The notes under the pieces were generated by a model, which saw only the letters and a program-made list of their open reading frames with translations, was not told the origin of the DNA and ran no database searches. This document shows positions 25,901 through 33,214 of a stretch of DNA of 64,000 nt, piece by piece. Made by a program: the position numbers and the translations under genes. Numbering within the stretch: the first letter of the stretch is position 1; each line of letters opens with the position of its first letter. The DNA comes from Siminovitchia thermophila (GTDB taxonomy: Bacteria; Bacillota; Bacilli; Bacillales; Bacillaceae_C), in the NCBI RefSeq assembly GCF_016909185.1, contig NZ_JAFBFH010000021.1, forward strand, positions 1-64,000. Direction: 5' to 3'.

Positions 25901-26422
25901 GGCGGTAGTCAAATGGAAAGCAAACCTCTTGATAAAAATGAGGTGAAAGGCGGGGGAATGGAATCAAGACCGATGGGAGATAATCCACTCGGCAATAATC
26001 AGATAGAAAGCAAGCCACTTGAATCAAATCCGTTAGGCGGTTCGAAGATGGAAACTACTCCAATGGGCGGCAGAGAAATGAAAGGTTCGTCCATAGAAGG
26101 TTCGCCAATGGGCGGGAGTGAAATGAAAGGCTCATCCATGAGTGGTTCTTCCATGGAAAGCTCATCTTTGGAAGGCACATCTATGAACAGCACTTCTATG
26201 CAAGGGCAAGGGATGGACGCCAAACCACTTGAACAAAGTTCTTTTGGAGGAAGCACCTTTGAAGCAAAACCGATTGAAAGCAATAGAACGATGCAGGAAC
26301 CGTCTCAATCAACTCCTGCTTCAAGTAATCTAAATAACAGTACGCAATCACAGATTCCTGAAACAGAACGGTTAAATCCTGAACAGGGTGCGAGAAACAC
26401 AGGAGAAAATAAATCAAATTAA
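22955..26422 (+). CDS. VirB6/TcpH-like channel protein (CD3337/EF1877 type) with pentapeptide tail
   Basis: The 1155-residue protein has a signal peptide (FLVLTLLVFIGGIGA) and an N-terminal extracellular region. At least seven membrane helices follow between about residues 105 and 460, then an Ala/Gly-rich helix, a charged region, and a low-complexity tail. The membrane part matches the large polytopic VirB6-like protein of Gram-positive T4SS. Residues 850-1109 are 52 uninterrupted five-residue repeats with Met, Leu, Ile, Val or Phe at the middle position (for example SPMGG SEMKG SSMSG). The ATG at 22955 has no ribosome site and seems coupled to the leader peptide at 22902. Confidence 0.8.
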   Translation: MKRRKISIFKQVFLVLTLLVFIGGIGASSPTPAFAEKDSQRVDQGIVDAFEREQMGEFKDGGRNYYYLDSVTERDAKKAREDSVWENIKDKLFGWTDFSGNFMDKFNTFLNMIVNMAFKMNLFMTNTMIMVLDFAFDIDIIGVLVHDLQNSIQDMTGISGGKFLGGGLFGGLIKMVAVLAVLYMLYVFIIRRAFLESIGSLMKTVVTLSLSLLLFSNYATFISGAQSITHDATRYIIGLTTWNENSNITVDSNTKTTMKDSLWTMFVDRPYLYMQYGTHDVGQIGKSRVEDLLKTPTGEDRYEKVLTNEVAGHNNDFMVHSSVLDRLSFSAFYLVVNGIVSMPIFMLAILLIVLQFWFLIIAAIAPFALLVASIPGFFGVLKRYAIEFVIPLGLKVFFAFFTVLLLVLSDALFSMSIAQRYNAQSIIDYIAVGVFHFVLFITLFLLRKRISNIFASGSQMIAGLREASGPVNPFTIAKKGVQGTATVAGVAVGAAVAGPAGAAMGASIGSTAGRAVTGEAGVAEVASATSRAANFSKLSKLSDARKNIDFEIGKEKKEDITEFMKGKGFDDQTIKDTIDAFEKNGLQDVSQEEIEEQYEKMAKDARGEELDKDFSQVMAAGIKEQRADNRIKEQQRILEKEQKPTETSENAARFFHEKGAHHATLDVVGNLEKAGLKDVSMEEMEAQYARMQTQFDKGKFNGDFASEFATGIQEQRMQDANYESHERIFANAKSEIKTVDNGAEQPSTVKSIPMENNDMELKSLYDQEPRDTTSMDTKPMDESKDDSRPVQDGPMDVGPIPNRANNQNTNQSENTPIGSNPIQTAGYSSKQSEVRPMDGQKYDTSGSDAPPMEHGSLDGTKLDQKGLDSTPVTGNSTTGGRMDSTSLNESDMNATPLDQNSMKGEGMSGTNMDVSPMGETPLQGNTMDTKPMENESLAGKEMNTNPVGNNPVSGNHMDAKKMESGDMGGNKFSDSPMNNNPIGGSQMESKPLDKNEVKGGGMESRPMGDNPLGNNQIESKPLESNPLGGSKMETTPMGGREMKGSSIEGSPMGGSEMKGSSMSGSSMESSSLEGTSMNSTSMQGQGMDAKPLEQSSFGGSTFEAKPIESNRTMQEPSQSTPASSNLNNSTQSQIPETERLNPEQGARNTGENKSN
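25502..26281 (+). repeat. 52 tandem pentapeptide codons in the VirB6-like gene
   Basis: Exactly 780 bases encode 52 five-residue units in one frame. All but one unit (NSTTG) carry a hydrophobic residue at position 3, with Pro, Ser or Gly common before it and Gly, Ser, Glu or Asn after it. DNA copies are diverged, so selection appears to act on the protein period. A looser stretch of the same kind begins near residue 750. Confidence 0.85.
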
Positions 26423-26429
26423 TGTTGAG

Positions 26430-26463
26430 AAAAGCGTGAAGGCATGTCCTCACGCTTTTTCCT
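26430..26463 (+). terminator. Terminator after the VirB6-like gene
   Basis: AAAAGCGTGA (26430-26439) pairs perfectly with TCACGCTTTT (26450-26459), followed by T. Confidence 0.8.
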
Positions 26464-26505
26464 ATTGTTTTTTGACACAAGTACGCATGTAAGGAGTAAT
26501 GAGGT

Positions 26506-27537
26506 ATGGAAAACGAACAAAACAAAAAAAGCGGTAAAGGTTGGCTTATTGGTATTGGCGCGGCTCTTGGTTGCCTTCCTTTGTTGCTGATCGGTCTATT
26601 CCTCCTTATTGTAGCTGGCATGTTCATCATTATCGTAGATGAAGAAGATCAGGAACGGTCAAGCAGTTTTGGTTCTTTCTGCCGGCTTGAAGGAGAAGTG
26701 GATTTCGATATATGGGACGCAAATTTTGCAGACCCCTCCAAAGTCGGTGCTCTTGCTGGTTATGGAGATACAATCATTAGCCTTGCGGATGAATATGGGA
26801 TTGACCCTGTACTTGCATCTGCAATTATGTTGCATGAAACGGGGAGAGGCACTTCAAACGCCGTGAGGAACTATAACAATCCGGGGGGCATCATGGACCC
26901 TGCATCCGGTTGGTCCCGTCTCATGCGATTCCCAACCATGGAGGAAGGCTTACGCTATACGATGGCAAACTTGAAACGACGGATTATTGATGATGGACTT
27001 GATACCATTGAAAAACTTGGTGCAGTATATGCACCTATTGGTGCGGAAAATGATCCGAACGGATTAAATCAGCATTGGGTTCCGAAAGTGACGGAATTTG
27101 CGGCTGAACTTGGCGGTCTTATCATGAATTGTGAAGGAATCCCGGCGATTGGAAATGACGCTTTTCAGATTATCTATGAAGAAATGCTGAAATATCAAGG
27201 TTGGGGTTATGTCTGGGCGGGCAATAATCCTTCCACTGGTTTTGATTGTTCAGGATTGATGCAATGGGCGTATGCCAAAGCAGGTATTCAACTCCCTCGG
27301 ACATCTTATGAACAGTACAAGTTCAGCCAGCGTATTACAGAGGATGAATTACAACCAGGTGACTTAATTTTCTTTAGTACAGATACTTATGCGCCGGTCA
27401 CTCATGTTGGCATGTATGTCGGAAACGGAAAAATGTACGATTCTAACCATTCGGGCATCGGATATTCCGATGCTTTTAATTCCTATTGGAAGCCGAAAAT
27501 TGTCGGGTTCGGTAGAGTAGCAGACTTTTCGGAATAA
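26506..27537 (+). CDS. Two-domain cell wall hydrolase (lysozyme-like + NlpC/P60), CwlT type
   Basis: This protein opens peptidoglycan for the transfer channel. A membrane anchor (residues about 22-45) is followed by a lysozyme-like domain (about 80-190; IDPVLASAIMLHETGRG with probable catalytic E111). A C-terminal NlpC/P60 endopeptidase (about 225-340) has catalytic C248 in FDCSG and H300 in THVGMYVG. The same two-enzyme fusion is CwlT of ICEBs1 and Orf14 of Tn916. Start ATG 26506 follows AAGGAG. Confidence 0.88.
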   Translation: MENEQNKKSGKGWLIGIGAALGCLPLLLIGLFLLIVAGMFIIIVDEEDQERSSSFGSFCRLEGEVDFDIWDANFADPSKVGALAGYGDTIISLADEYGIDPVLASAIMLHETGRGTSNAVRNYNNPGGIMDPASGWSRLMRFPTMEEGLRYTMANLKRRIIDDGLDTIEKLGAVYAPIGAENDPNGLNQHWVPKVTEFAAELGGLIMNCEGIPAIGNDAFQIIYEEMLKYQGWGYVWAGNNPSTGFDCSGLMQWAYAKAGIQLPRTSYEQYKFSQRITEDELQPGDLIFFSTDTYAPVTHVGMYVGNGKMYDSNHSGIGYSDAFNSYWKPKIVGFGRVADFSE

Positions 27538-27557
27538 AGTACAGGAGGATTTCGAAC

Positions 27558-28229
27558 ATGAATAAAACGAAAATCATAAGCATTGTTGCAATGGCAATTG
27601 TTCTGTTCTTTGTCATTTTTTCATTGATAAAAGGGAAGGAACAGCCAAAAGTACAAGAACAACCGCAAAAACAAGAAGAAGCTGTCCAAAGCGAAGATGA
27701 TTCAGTAGACGAAAAACCAGTAAAGATTCCAGATAAGAAAGTGACGCCAACTGTCGAAAAAGACGAGACGAAAAAAGACAATACAGCAAAGGATGAAATG
27801 GAAGCCCCGGTGGATCAGCCTACTGAACCTGATTTTGAAGCTGAATTTGTAAAAAAGTATGGAAAAGAACAAGTCGATCAAGCAAGGATAACTGTCACAA
27901 AAACGATGGCAATATGGATGTTAGATGAAACGAATGAAGCCGAATGGCAACCGTATGCTACGGAGCATTTCTACAAGAAAGCAATTAAGGATATTCAATT
28001 AAGCCAAGATGATAAGAAACGTGATATTTCCAATCTGGAAATCTTTGCGACTGAACCGAAGAATGAAAATGAAATGCGTTTCGTTATCTTTGCGGACTGG
28101 CAACTATTGGACGGCGTGAAGACGGTAAGTACACAACGAAAAATGTATTATGCCGATCTTGTCAAGTTGAATGAGAAGTGGCTTGTCAATGAAATTGAAG
28201 GGCTTGACAGGGTGTTTTCAGATAAATGA
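27558..28229 (+). CDS. Single-pass membrane protein of the T4SS operon
   Basis: The 223-residue protein has an N-terminal membrane helix (residues 6-23), a long Lys/Glu/Gln linker (to about 95) and a C-terminal domain (EAEWQPYATEHFYKKAIKDI to WLVNEIEGL) that looks like an NTF2/VirB8-type fold. It follows the wall hydrolase with a 20-base gap and strong AGGAGG. A channel-associated extracellular role is likely; no named family is assigned. Confidence 0.6.
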   Translation: MNKTKIISIVAMAIVLFFVIFSLIKGKEQPKVQEQPQKQEEAVQSEDDSVDEKPVKIPDKKVTPTVEKDETKKDNTAKDEMEAPVDQPTEPDFEAEFVKKYGKEQVDQARITVTKTMAIWMLDETNEAEWQPYATEHFYKKAIKDIQLSQDDKKRDISNLEIFATEPKNENEMRFVIFADWQLLDGVKTVSTQRKMYYADLVKLNEKWLVNEIEGLDRVFSDK

Positions 28230-28536
28230 TTGTTTCTATGCAAAGAGGTTGGTAAGTCTGACAGTAAAAATGAGGGGAACTGATCCTTTATCAATGGTTG
28301 AAAAGAGGTCAATCCCCTTCTTGTCGGACGTTATCAAATTTTCCTGTTGGACGTTGTTGGGAGCTTATGAAGGCGCATTTATCAACGTTTTGATTCGACT
28401 ATCTAATGCTCTCGTCTGACAAAGTAAAAATAAGTTAGAAATAGGCTGTTTAGCTGTCCGACGTTAGATTTCGAAATCTCAATGATTTCAATGCTTTGCA
28501 AGGGAAAACAACGTCATAACGAAGGAGGTATTTACA
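28230..28536. other. 307-base noncoding region with GACGTT repeats and a palindrome
   Basis: No credible gene. GACGTT occurs near 28326, 28352 and 28461, with the inverse AACGTC near 28510. AGATTTCGAAATCT (28466-28479) is a perfect 14-bp palindrome. A GGGG...CCCC hairpin spans about 28273-28318. It could hold a promoter, an operator or the transfer origin. Confidence 0.4.
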
Positions 28537-29190
28537 TTGCCGAAAGAAATGAGTCCGTTGCTAAAAAGTTTAGAGGATTTTCGGGTTCGTTTGATAAAAG
28601 AGACTGGTTATTCTTCCGAAGATTTGAGTTATGTACCCGAAATTAATTTTCGAAAAAAACAGTCGGGGCCACTTGAACTAGATGGCTTTCCTGTTTTTCG
28701 TTTTTCATATCCGGGAACATTGCCGCTATACGATTCATATGACAAGGAGTATCAGGGGCTTATTCGTCGGATGTATCTGGAAGCAACATTCAATCAGTAT
28801 AATTTCAAATCTATCGAGTTCCGTTTCGAGCGTGCTGCCATAGTAATTGAACATCATTTTAAGGATGCGAGCATACGTGATCTGGATAACCGAAATCGGA
28901 AATATTTGATTGATGCGGTTCGAGCGACAGGGTTGATACCTGATGACAATGCACAAATTTTAACACTGTTTGAGGAAGCAAACTTGACCAAGAGAGACCC
29001 TTATATTGATGTTTTTGTATTAGAAAGGGATAACTTTATTCGCTTTTTGAAATGGCGGAGTAAGAAGAGGAATGATGTGGATGATGAAATAATATTCAGT
29101 GATGTGGATATTAATTCAATTAAAGAGATCGTAAAAAAGGAGAATAATAGCAACTTAGTATCAGGTGATTCTAATCCATATTGGGACTAA
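28537..29190 (+). CDS. RusA-like nuclease-fold protein
   Basis: In the 217-residue protein the segment RDLDNRNRKYLIDAVRATGL then IPDDNAQIL (about residues 113-143) fits the RusA Holliday-junction resolvase signature D-x-DN-x3-K-x2-DA...DD, which holds the metal-binding aspartates. The protein is longer than RusA (about 120) through an N-terminal extension. It may process branched DNA during transfer or recombination. Start TTG at 28537 follows GAAGGAGG. The fold call rests on one motif. Confidence 0.5.
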   Translation: MPKEMSPLLKSLEDFRVRLIKETGYSSEDLSYVPEINFRKKQSGPLELDGFPVFRFSYPGTLPLYDSYDKEYQGLIRRMYLEATFNQYNFKSIEFRFERAAIVIEHHFKDASIRDLDNRNRKYLIDAVRATGLIPDDNAQILTLFEEANLTKRDPYIDVFVLERDNFIRFLKWRSKKRNDVDDEIIFSDVDINSIKEIVKKENNSNLVSGDSNPYWD

Positions 29191-29201
29191 TATTCTTTTA
29201 A

Positions 29202-29308
29202 ATTATACCTTCCGATTTATAGATTATACCTTTCCGCAAAGGTAAGAACTAAATGGGTTTATGAAAGCCTTAATTCTTACCTCGGTTTTACGTTTAAATT
29301 ATACCTTT
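29202..29308. repeat. ATTATACCTT direct repeats and GGTAAGAA inverted repeat
   Basis: ATTATACCTT occurs at 29202-29211, 29223-29232 and 29299-29308. GGTAAGAA (29241-29248) pairs with TTCTTACC (29274-29281), and ACCTTTCCGCAAAGGT is a small hairpin at 29228-29243. The cluster lies upstream of the replication-relaxation gene and could be an operator or an initiation site. Confidence 0.5.
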
Positions 29309-29578
29309 TTCGGATCGGTTTTGACTTTGATATTGCTGGTTTTATGCTATTTTCCTACCAATATCGGAATGGGGGTGAAAATCCACGAAGTTTTGTTAGC
29401 CATGTTGTTATTCATGACAATGTGGCGTAACGAAACAATCCATGCACTCAATATGGCAATGAATCGCAAAAAACAGGAATACAGACTCCATTTGCAGGGG
29501 AGTAGGAGGGGACATGCGTTTGGAAGGAAACGAACGTTTATGCAAATTAGATACAAAAATTCTTGCGGGGCTTTATGA
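29261..29578 (+). CDS. Doubtful small membrane protein
   Basis: A reading frame of 105 codons has two hydrophobic stretches (TFFGSVLTLILLVLCYF and VLLAMLLFMTMW). It lacks a ribosome site, runs over the repeat cluster and overlaps the next gene by 65 bases. A shorter membrane peptide in the same frame is possible. Confidence 0.25.
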   Translation: MKALILTSVLRLNYTFFGSVLTLILLVLCYFPTNIGMGVKIHEVLLAMLLFMTMWRNETIHALNMAMNRKKQEYRLHLQGSRRGHAFGRKRTFMQIRYKNSCGAL

Positions 29579-30548
29579 GTACCGTGCGTTGACAACGGAG
29601 CAGATCGGACGTATGTACGGGATGTCGATGCCGTATACGTACAAAAAGTTACATGTGTTGCGGAAGCGAAAACTGTTGCATAGCGAACCGATTTCTGGCT
29701 ATTTAACTTCACAACGGAGTCAGGGAAAATATCATCGTATTAGCGAGACGGGCATCACCTGTTTGCGAAAACAGGGGATGTTTGTCGAGCGGCAAGCGTA
29801 CCAATTGAAAATTGATAAGTACCACTTGCCTTTTGTCTTAATGACGAATGACTTGCTTGTTGATTTAGAACCCTACGGATGGACACTATCGGATAGTCGT
29901 GATACGAAAGCAAGATTCAATTTGAACCGAAGTGACAATATACAAGGAATGCTGCTACACCGCCACACGATGGATGAGTATGGAATCTACATTCTTTCAG
30001 CAAATACCAGCCCAAAGAACTTGCAGAAAACAATTCGAGAAATTGGGGACTATGATCAGATTAACGATTTCTTGATATTCACCAAAGGAAAGGAAAGTTT
30101 CGAATCAATTGCAAAAGGACTTCTTGATGAAGATGGCGGAAGCGTGGTCGGGAAGCGTAGGAGAATCAAAATATTTCCCCATTCATTCGGAAAAAATTAC
30201 TTGCAGCACTATGACAATGAGGACAAGATACTTGGCTTTGTTGTTTCGGAAATGGGTGTAGCGTTCAAGGAAAAACTCACAGGTTCATCCATCCGCCACG
30301 ATGGTTTAGATACAGTCGTTTGGCACGAAGGCGAGGAAAAGTATTTTGTGAACCTGCTTGATACGGATTTGAAAAAAATATTCAACTTGCTTCGATACCG
30401 GAAGGAGAAATATGCAGAAGACGGAAGAAAATTACTTGTTCTTAGTCAGATCGCCTTTCACAAGGAGCTGCTGGAAGAAATCCGCCACATTGATTATTTG
30501 GAAACAGGTCCGAATCAAGTCATGTCCTACTTGAACAACTTGAAATAG
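29514..30548 (+). CDS. Replication-relaxation family protein
   Basis: The 344-residue protein fits PF13814 (Replic_Relax), found on Bacillus-type plasmids: an N-terminal winged helix (LYEYRALTTEQIGRMYGM, then YTYKKLHVLRKRKLL), a YHRISETGITCL strand, and a C-terminal alpha/beta part. The family has been linked to plasmid replication and DNA relaxation, but its chemistry is not established. ATG at 29514 follows AGGAGGGG. With no classical relaxase in the window, it is a candidate for the DNA-processing protein. Confidence 0.7.
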   Translation: MRLEGNERLCKLDTKILAGLYEYRALTTEQIGRMYGMSMPYTYKKLHVLRKRKLLHSEPISGYLTSQRSQGKYHRISETGITCLRKQGMFVERQAYQLKIDKYHLPFVLMTNDLLVDLEPYGWTLSDSRDTKARFNLNRSDNIQGMLLHRHTMDEYGIYILSANTSPKNLQKTIREIGDYDQINDFLIFTKGKESFESIAKGLLDEDGGSVVGKRRRIKIFPHSFGKNYLQHYDNEDKILGFVVSEMGVAFKEKLTGSSIRHDGLDTVVWHEGEEKYFVNLLDTDLKKIFNLLRYRKEKYAEDGRKLLVLSQIAFHKELLEEIRHIDYLETGPNQVMSYLNNLK

Positions 30549-30574
30549 GGCAGCGAACAGGAACCGTCCTGTCC

Positions 30575-30592
30575 TTCAAAACACGTTTTGAA
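30575..30592. repeat. Palindrome TTCAAAACACGTTTTGAA
   Basis: A perfect 8-2-8 inverted repeat downstream of the replication-relaxation gene. Related sites are intergenic at 15088, 30679, 31808, 34556, 36510 and 58045. Confidence 0.5.
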
Positions 30593-30678
30593 TTCAACAA
30601 GAATTTAGTTGTAATGAGGTACGAAATAGCAAAAGTAGGTAGCCCGACACTATTCATATTCAATTACACACTGTTCAT

Positions 30679-30692
30679 CAAAAGACGTTTTG
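30679..30692. repeat. Second copy of the CAAAACACGTTTTG motif
   Basis: CAAAAGACGTTTTG differs from the 30577-30590 copy at one position. It lies 65 bases before the next gene. Confidence 0.4.
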
Positions 30693-30756
30693 TTTTCATC
30701 GGATGGTAGCAACAAAGAAGTAGGTATTACACGAACGGTAAAGGATACAAAAAACT

Positions 30757-31059
30757 ATGTCTTGCGCCGGATACAAGATAAAGGAATGGAAAGGATGGCA
30801 TTTCACATTGACACAGTATAAAGTGACACCTGAATTAAAGCATTTATTTTCTTTACTAAACAACGGAAACTATCTGGCGCAGGAAGTCAGCGAGCATTTG
30901 ACCGAGAAAGAACAAGAGAAAATGTTCGAAATCGTAAAAGACGTCCTTTCGGATGAAATGGCGCTTATTCTCGAAGTGGAAATTCGAAGAAAGGCATTCA
31001 AAGAAAAACATGGATCGGAACCCTATACAGGAAATCGAATGGCCGGTGATTTCAATTAA
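30757..31059 (+). CDS. Hypothetical protein
   Basis: The 100-residue protein is charged and helical in its second half (EKEQEKMFEIVKDVLSDEMA) with an aromatic start (WKGWHFTL). No family is recognised. AAAGGAT lies 12 bases before ATG 30757. The 15-base word covering that site (30736-30750) recurs exactly at 41094-41108. Confidence 0.5.
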   Translation: MSCAGYKIKEWKGWHFTLTQYKVTPELKHLFSLLNNGNYLAQEVSEHLTEKEQEKMFEIVKDVLSDEMALILEVEIRRKAFKEKHGSEPYTGNRMAGDFN

Positions 31060-31080
31060 TCGGAAAGGAGGGGGCAATAT

Positions 31081-31572
31081 TTGGTACAACTGCTGATAGC
31101 TTTACTCCATTTTGCAGTAGGGGGAATAGGTGTCGCGTTAATGTTTGGGGGAGATTACATTCCCTCGCCAAAATTGATATTACTAACAGGGGTGACGCTT
31201 ACGATCGGTTATTACGTGGCGGCTTTCATAACAAAGAGGAATAGCCGGAAATTACAACGGCTGCTCGTGTTTTCTCTGACAGTCTATATAGCGTTGCTAT
31301 TGTCGAGTTACCTCCATTCAGTATGGACGTTCGATAAGATATTCAGTGCTGAAATGATAATGAAAGCAATTCTGTTCATGCTTCTGCTGATAGGAGTATA
31401 CGGGAATTTTATATACATTCGAGCTGAATCGTCCTATAAAAAGAAACGGGGAAATCAACGGATTAAGGAGCCGCCACAGGAAAGTGCATATGAAAAGTGG
31501 AAAAAACGAAAGCAGAAACCGAAGCAGGAAGTCATGATCGTATTGGGGGAATCGACTGACAATGAAGAATAA
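31081..31572 (+). CDS. Polytopic membrane protein
   Basis: The 163-residue protein has four hydrophobic helices in residues 1-118 and a basic cytoplasmic tail. TTG at 31081 follows AAAGGAGGGGG. It overlaps the next gene by 11 bases. The family is unknown; it is one of several small membrane proteins upstream of the coupling ATPase. Confidence 0.6.
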   Translation: MVQLLIALLHFAVGGIGVALMFGGDYIPSPKLILLTGVTLTIGYYVAAFITKRNSRKLQRLLVFSLTVYIALLLSSYLHSVWTFDKIFSAEMIMKAILFMLLLIGVYGNFIYIRAESSYKKKRGNQRIKEPPQESAYEKWKKRKQKPKQEVMIVLGESTDNEE

Positions 31573-31810
31573 ACCATATGACAGCAAGGATCGATATTTT
31601 GAAAACTTGCGGGCGACAGCAAAGAGTGGTGACGAGCGAGGACGATATTTTTTGAATATCATCCTCGTTTTGTTTTTTCTAATTATAGGGGGAACGGTCA
31701 TTTTCTTTGTGAAAATGGCACAAGGCCCGGTGGACGACATGGTCGATGTGTATGAGAAAAAGACCAATATCTATATGATCGAGCCGGTAGGGAAACAGCG
31801 GGAAAAATAA
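31562..31810 (+). CDS. Single-pass membrane protein
   Basis: The 82-residue protein has a charged N-terminus and one membrane helix (about residues 32-50). It is translationally coupled to the upstream membrane protein gene. No family is recognised. Confidence 0.55.
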   Translation: MKNKPYDSKDRYFENLRATAKSGDERGRYFLNIILVLFFLIIGGTVIFFVKMAQGPVDDMVDVYEKKTNIYMIEPVGKQREK

Positions 31811-31821
31811 AACTTGTTTTG
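31808..31821. repeat. TAAAACTTGTTTTG motif copy
   Basis: AAAAC-TT-GTTTT is palindromic and matches 11 of 14 positions of the dispersed motif; it overlaps the stop codon of the upstream gene. Confidence 0.3.
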
Positions 31822-31867
31822 AAATAAACAAAAAGAAAACAGATTGAAAGAAAGGAAGTTAGTAAAT

Positions 31868-31888
31868 TTGTCCACAGAGTTATCCACA
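31868..31888 (+). promoter_or_regulatory. Tandem DnaA-box-like sequences
   Basis: TTGTCCACA (31868-31876) and TTATCCACA (31880-31888) lie 12 bp apart in the same orientation; the second is a perfect consensus box and the first differs at one base. They overlap the first codons of a gene, so chance is possible. Confidence 0.4.
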
Positions 31889-32089
31889 AGTTCAAGAAGA
31901 GGAAAAATTGTAAAGCTTATCGTGATTAAAACGAAGGAAGGAATGGAATATAAAATCTGTTTTGTCGTCTCGAAGCATAGAAAAATGGGAAGTGTGAATG
32001 AAGTGATTCGACAGATGCGAAGTTGTGAAAATGCAAAGCTCTCACCATACTCGCAGTCTCTGTTTGATTCCTGCTTCAAGAATTGGTAA
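31868..32089 (+). CDS. Small hypothetical protein
   Basis: The 73-residue basic protein starts at TTG 31868, about ten bases after AAAGGAAG. It contains KIVKLIVIKTKEGMEYKICF and SVNEVIRQMRS and resembles no family I know. The start codon region carries two DnaA-box-like sequences. Confidence 0.5.
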   Translation: MSTELSTSSRRGKIVKLIVIKTKEGMEYKICFVVSKHRKMGSVNEVIRQMRSCENAKLSPYSQSLFDSCFKNW

Positions 32090-32120
32090 TGGAAGTTGAA
32101 TGGGGGAAGGAATGAAGGGA

Positions 32121-32540
32121 ATGAATATTGTTCAAAGATTATTCGGCGGAAGGAAGAAACATCAGAAGGAACCAGAAAGGGAGCAGCCGACCAACATGGA
32201 ACTGTTCCGGCTGTACACGGTCCTGACAAACCATGATGACTGGTGGAATGCGAAGGATTGTGAACCGCCGGAGAGAAGGCGTAAGAATTTGGAAGCAAAA
32301 GCCGCCTTGCATTCTTATTATAAGCAGCTTGTGAAAGTTGGTACGTCGAAAAAGGTAGATAAGGAAGCTACAGAGCTTTACAAGAAAAATATGAAGGACA
32401 TCGAAATAGCGCTTCAGGATGAAAAATACATGCGTGCTTGCTATGAATTTATCAATCTCATGTACTATGAGCCGTTCATGAGGAAGGATATTCATTCAGA
32501 ATTGCGTTCCTTACTCGAAAGGAACCTTGGGGTTACTTGA
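32121..32540 (+). CDS. Hypothetical helical protein
   Basis: The 139-residue protein has a basic N-terminus and a mostly helical, charged body (LFRLYTVLTNHDDWW, KNMKDIEIALQDEKYMRACY). ATG at 32121 is about ten bases after GGGGGAAGG; ATG at 32112 is too close. No family is recognised. Confidence 0.5.
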   Translation: MNIVQRLFGGRKKHQKEPEREQPTNMELFRLYTVLTNHDDWWNAKDCEPPERRRKNLEAKAALHSYYKQLVKVGTSKKVDKEATELYKKNMKDIEIALQDEKYMRACYEFINLMYYEPFMRKDIHSELRSLLERNLGVT

Positions 32541-32589
32541 AACGTCATGGTAGGGAGTCCAATAAACACAAAGGAAAGGAGAAAGAAGT

Positions 32590-33195
32590 TTGTCACAACA
32601 ATTGATCGGATGGGTAGTATCAGTGCTGGTTCTTACACTTGCCATTTCAAGTCTTGTTCATGTTTTGAGGGCAAGGAATTACGAAAAGAACTTACGAAAA
32701 TCCGGCATTCGGGACATTGACCGGATGGATGAAAAAGAATTCGGTGCTTTCATCAAATTATTATTCAGAGAAGTCGGGTTCAAGAGCATTGAAGTCGAGG
32801 AACAGGAAGTGTTGTTCGGGGCGGATTTCCTTTTGGACGGGGAAACAAAAGCCGTTTTGCAGATTAATCGTCTCGGTGAAAATACACGGGTAGGCGTCCG
32901 TGCAGTTCAAGAAATCGTGGCGGCGCGTATTTACCATGGAGTGGAAGAAGCCTGGCTCATAACAAACACTGTCTTCACGGAAAACGCCCGTCTTCTGGCC
33001 GAAGCATGTCAGGTGAAATTGATCGACCGATTCCTATTGCAAAGATTGATTTTGACCGTGAACCCAGATGCGGACCCGAAAGAGGTAAGGGAAAGTATTA
33101 AGCTACTGTTTGAGGAAGCGATGTGGAAAAACGTGGAAGCGAAGCAAGAGAAGGAAGGGAAATATGCAGTAATGAATGAACAATTAAAACCGTAA
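32590..33195 (+). CDS. Membrane-anchored Mrr-like endonuclease-fold protein
   Basis: The 201-residue protein starts with one membrane helix (residues 5-25) followed by a restriction-endonuclease-like domain: FGAFIKLLFREVGFKSIEV, GADFLLDGETKAVLQINRLG, GVRAVQEIVAARIYHGVEEA and AWLITNTVFTENAR, the Mrr_cat pattern. Asp is present in GADF, but the usual QxK is QIN, so the catalytic lysine seems replaced. It may be inactive or use another residue. TTG at 32590 follows AAAGGAG. It could hold DNA at the membrane during transfer. Confidence 0.65.
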   Translation: MSQQLIGWVVSVLVLTLAISSLVHVLRARNYEKNLRKSGIRDIDRMDEKEFGAFIKLLFREVGFKSIEVEEQEVLFGADFLLDGETKAVLQINRLGENTRVGVRAVQEIVAARIYHGVEEAWLITNTVFTENARLLAEACQVKLIDRFLLQRLILTVNPDADPKEVRESIKLLFEEAMWKNVEAKQEKEGKYAVMNEQLKP

Positions 33196-33214
33196 CGCAG
33201 AGAGGATGAAATAG

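Noticed and set aside
28171-28419. Frame of 82 codons overlapping the end of a T4SS gene
   Set aside because: It starts inside the preceding gene, has no ribosome site and its product looks random.
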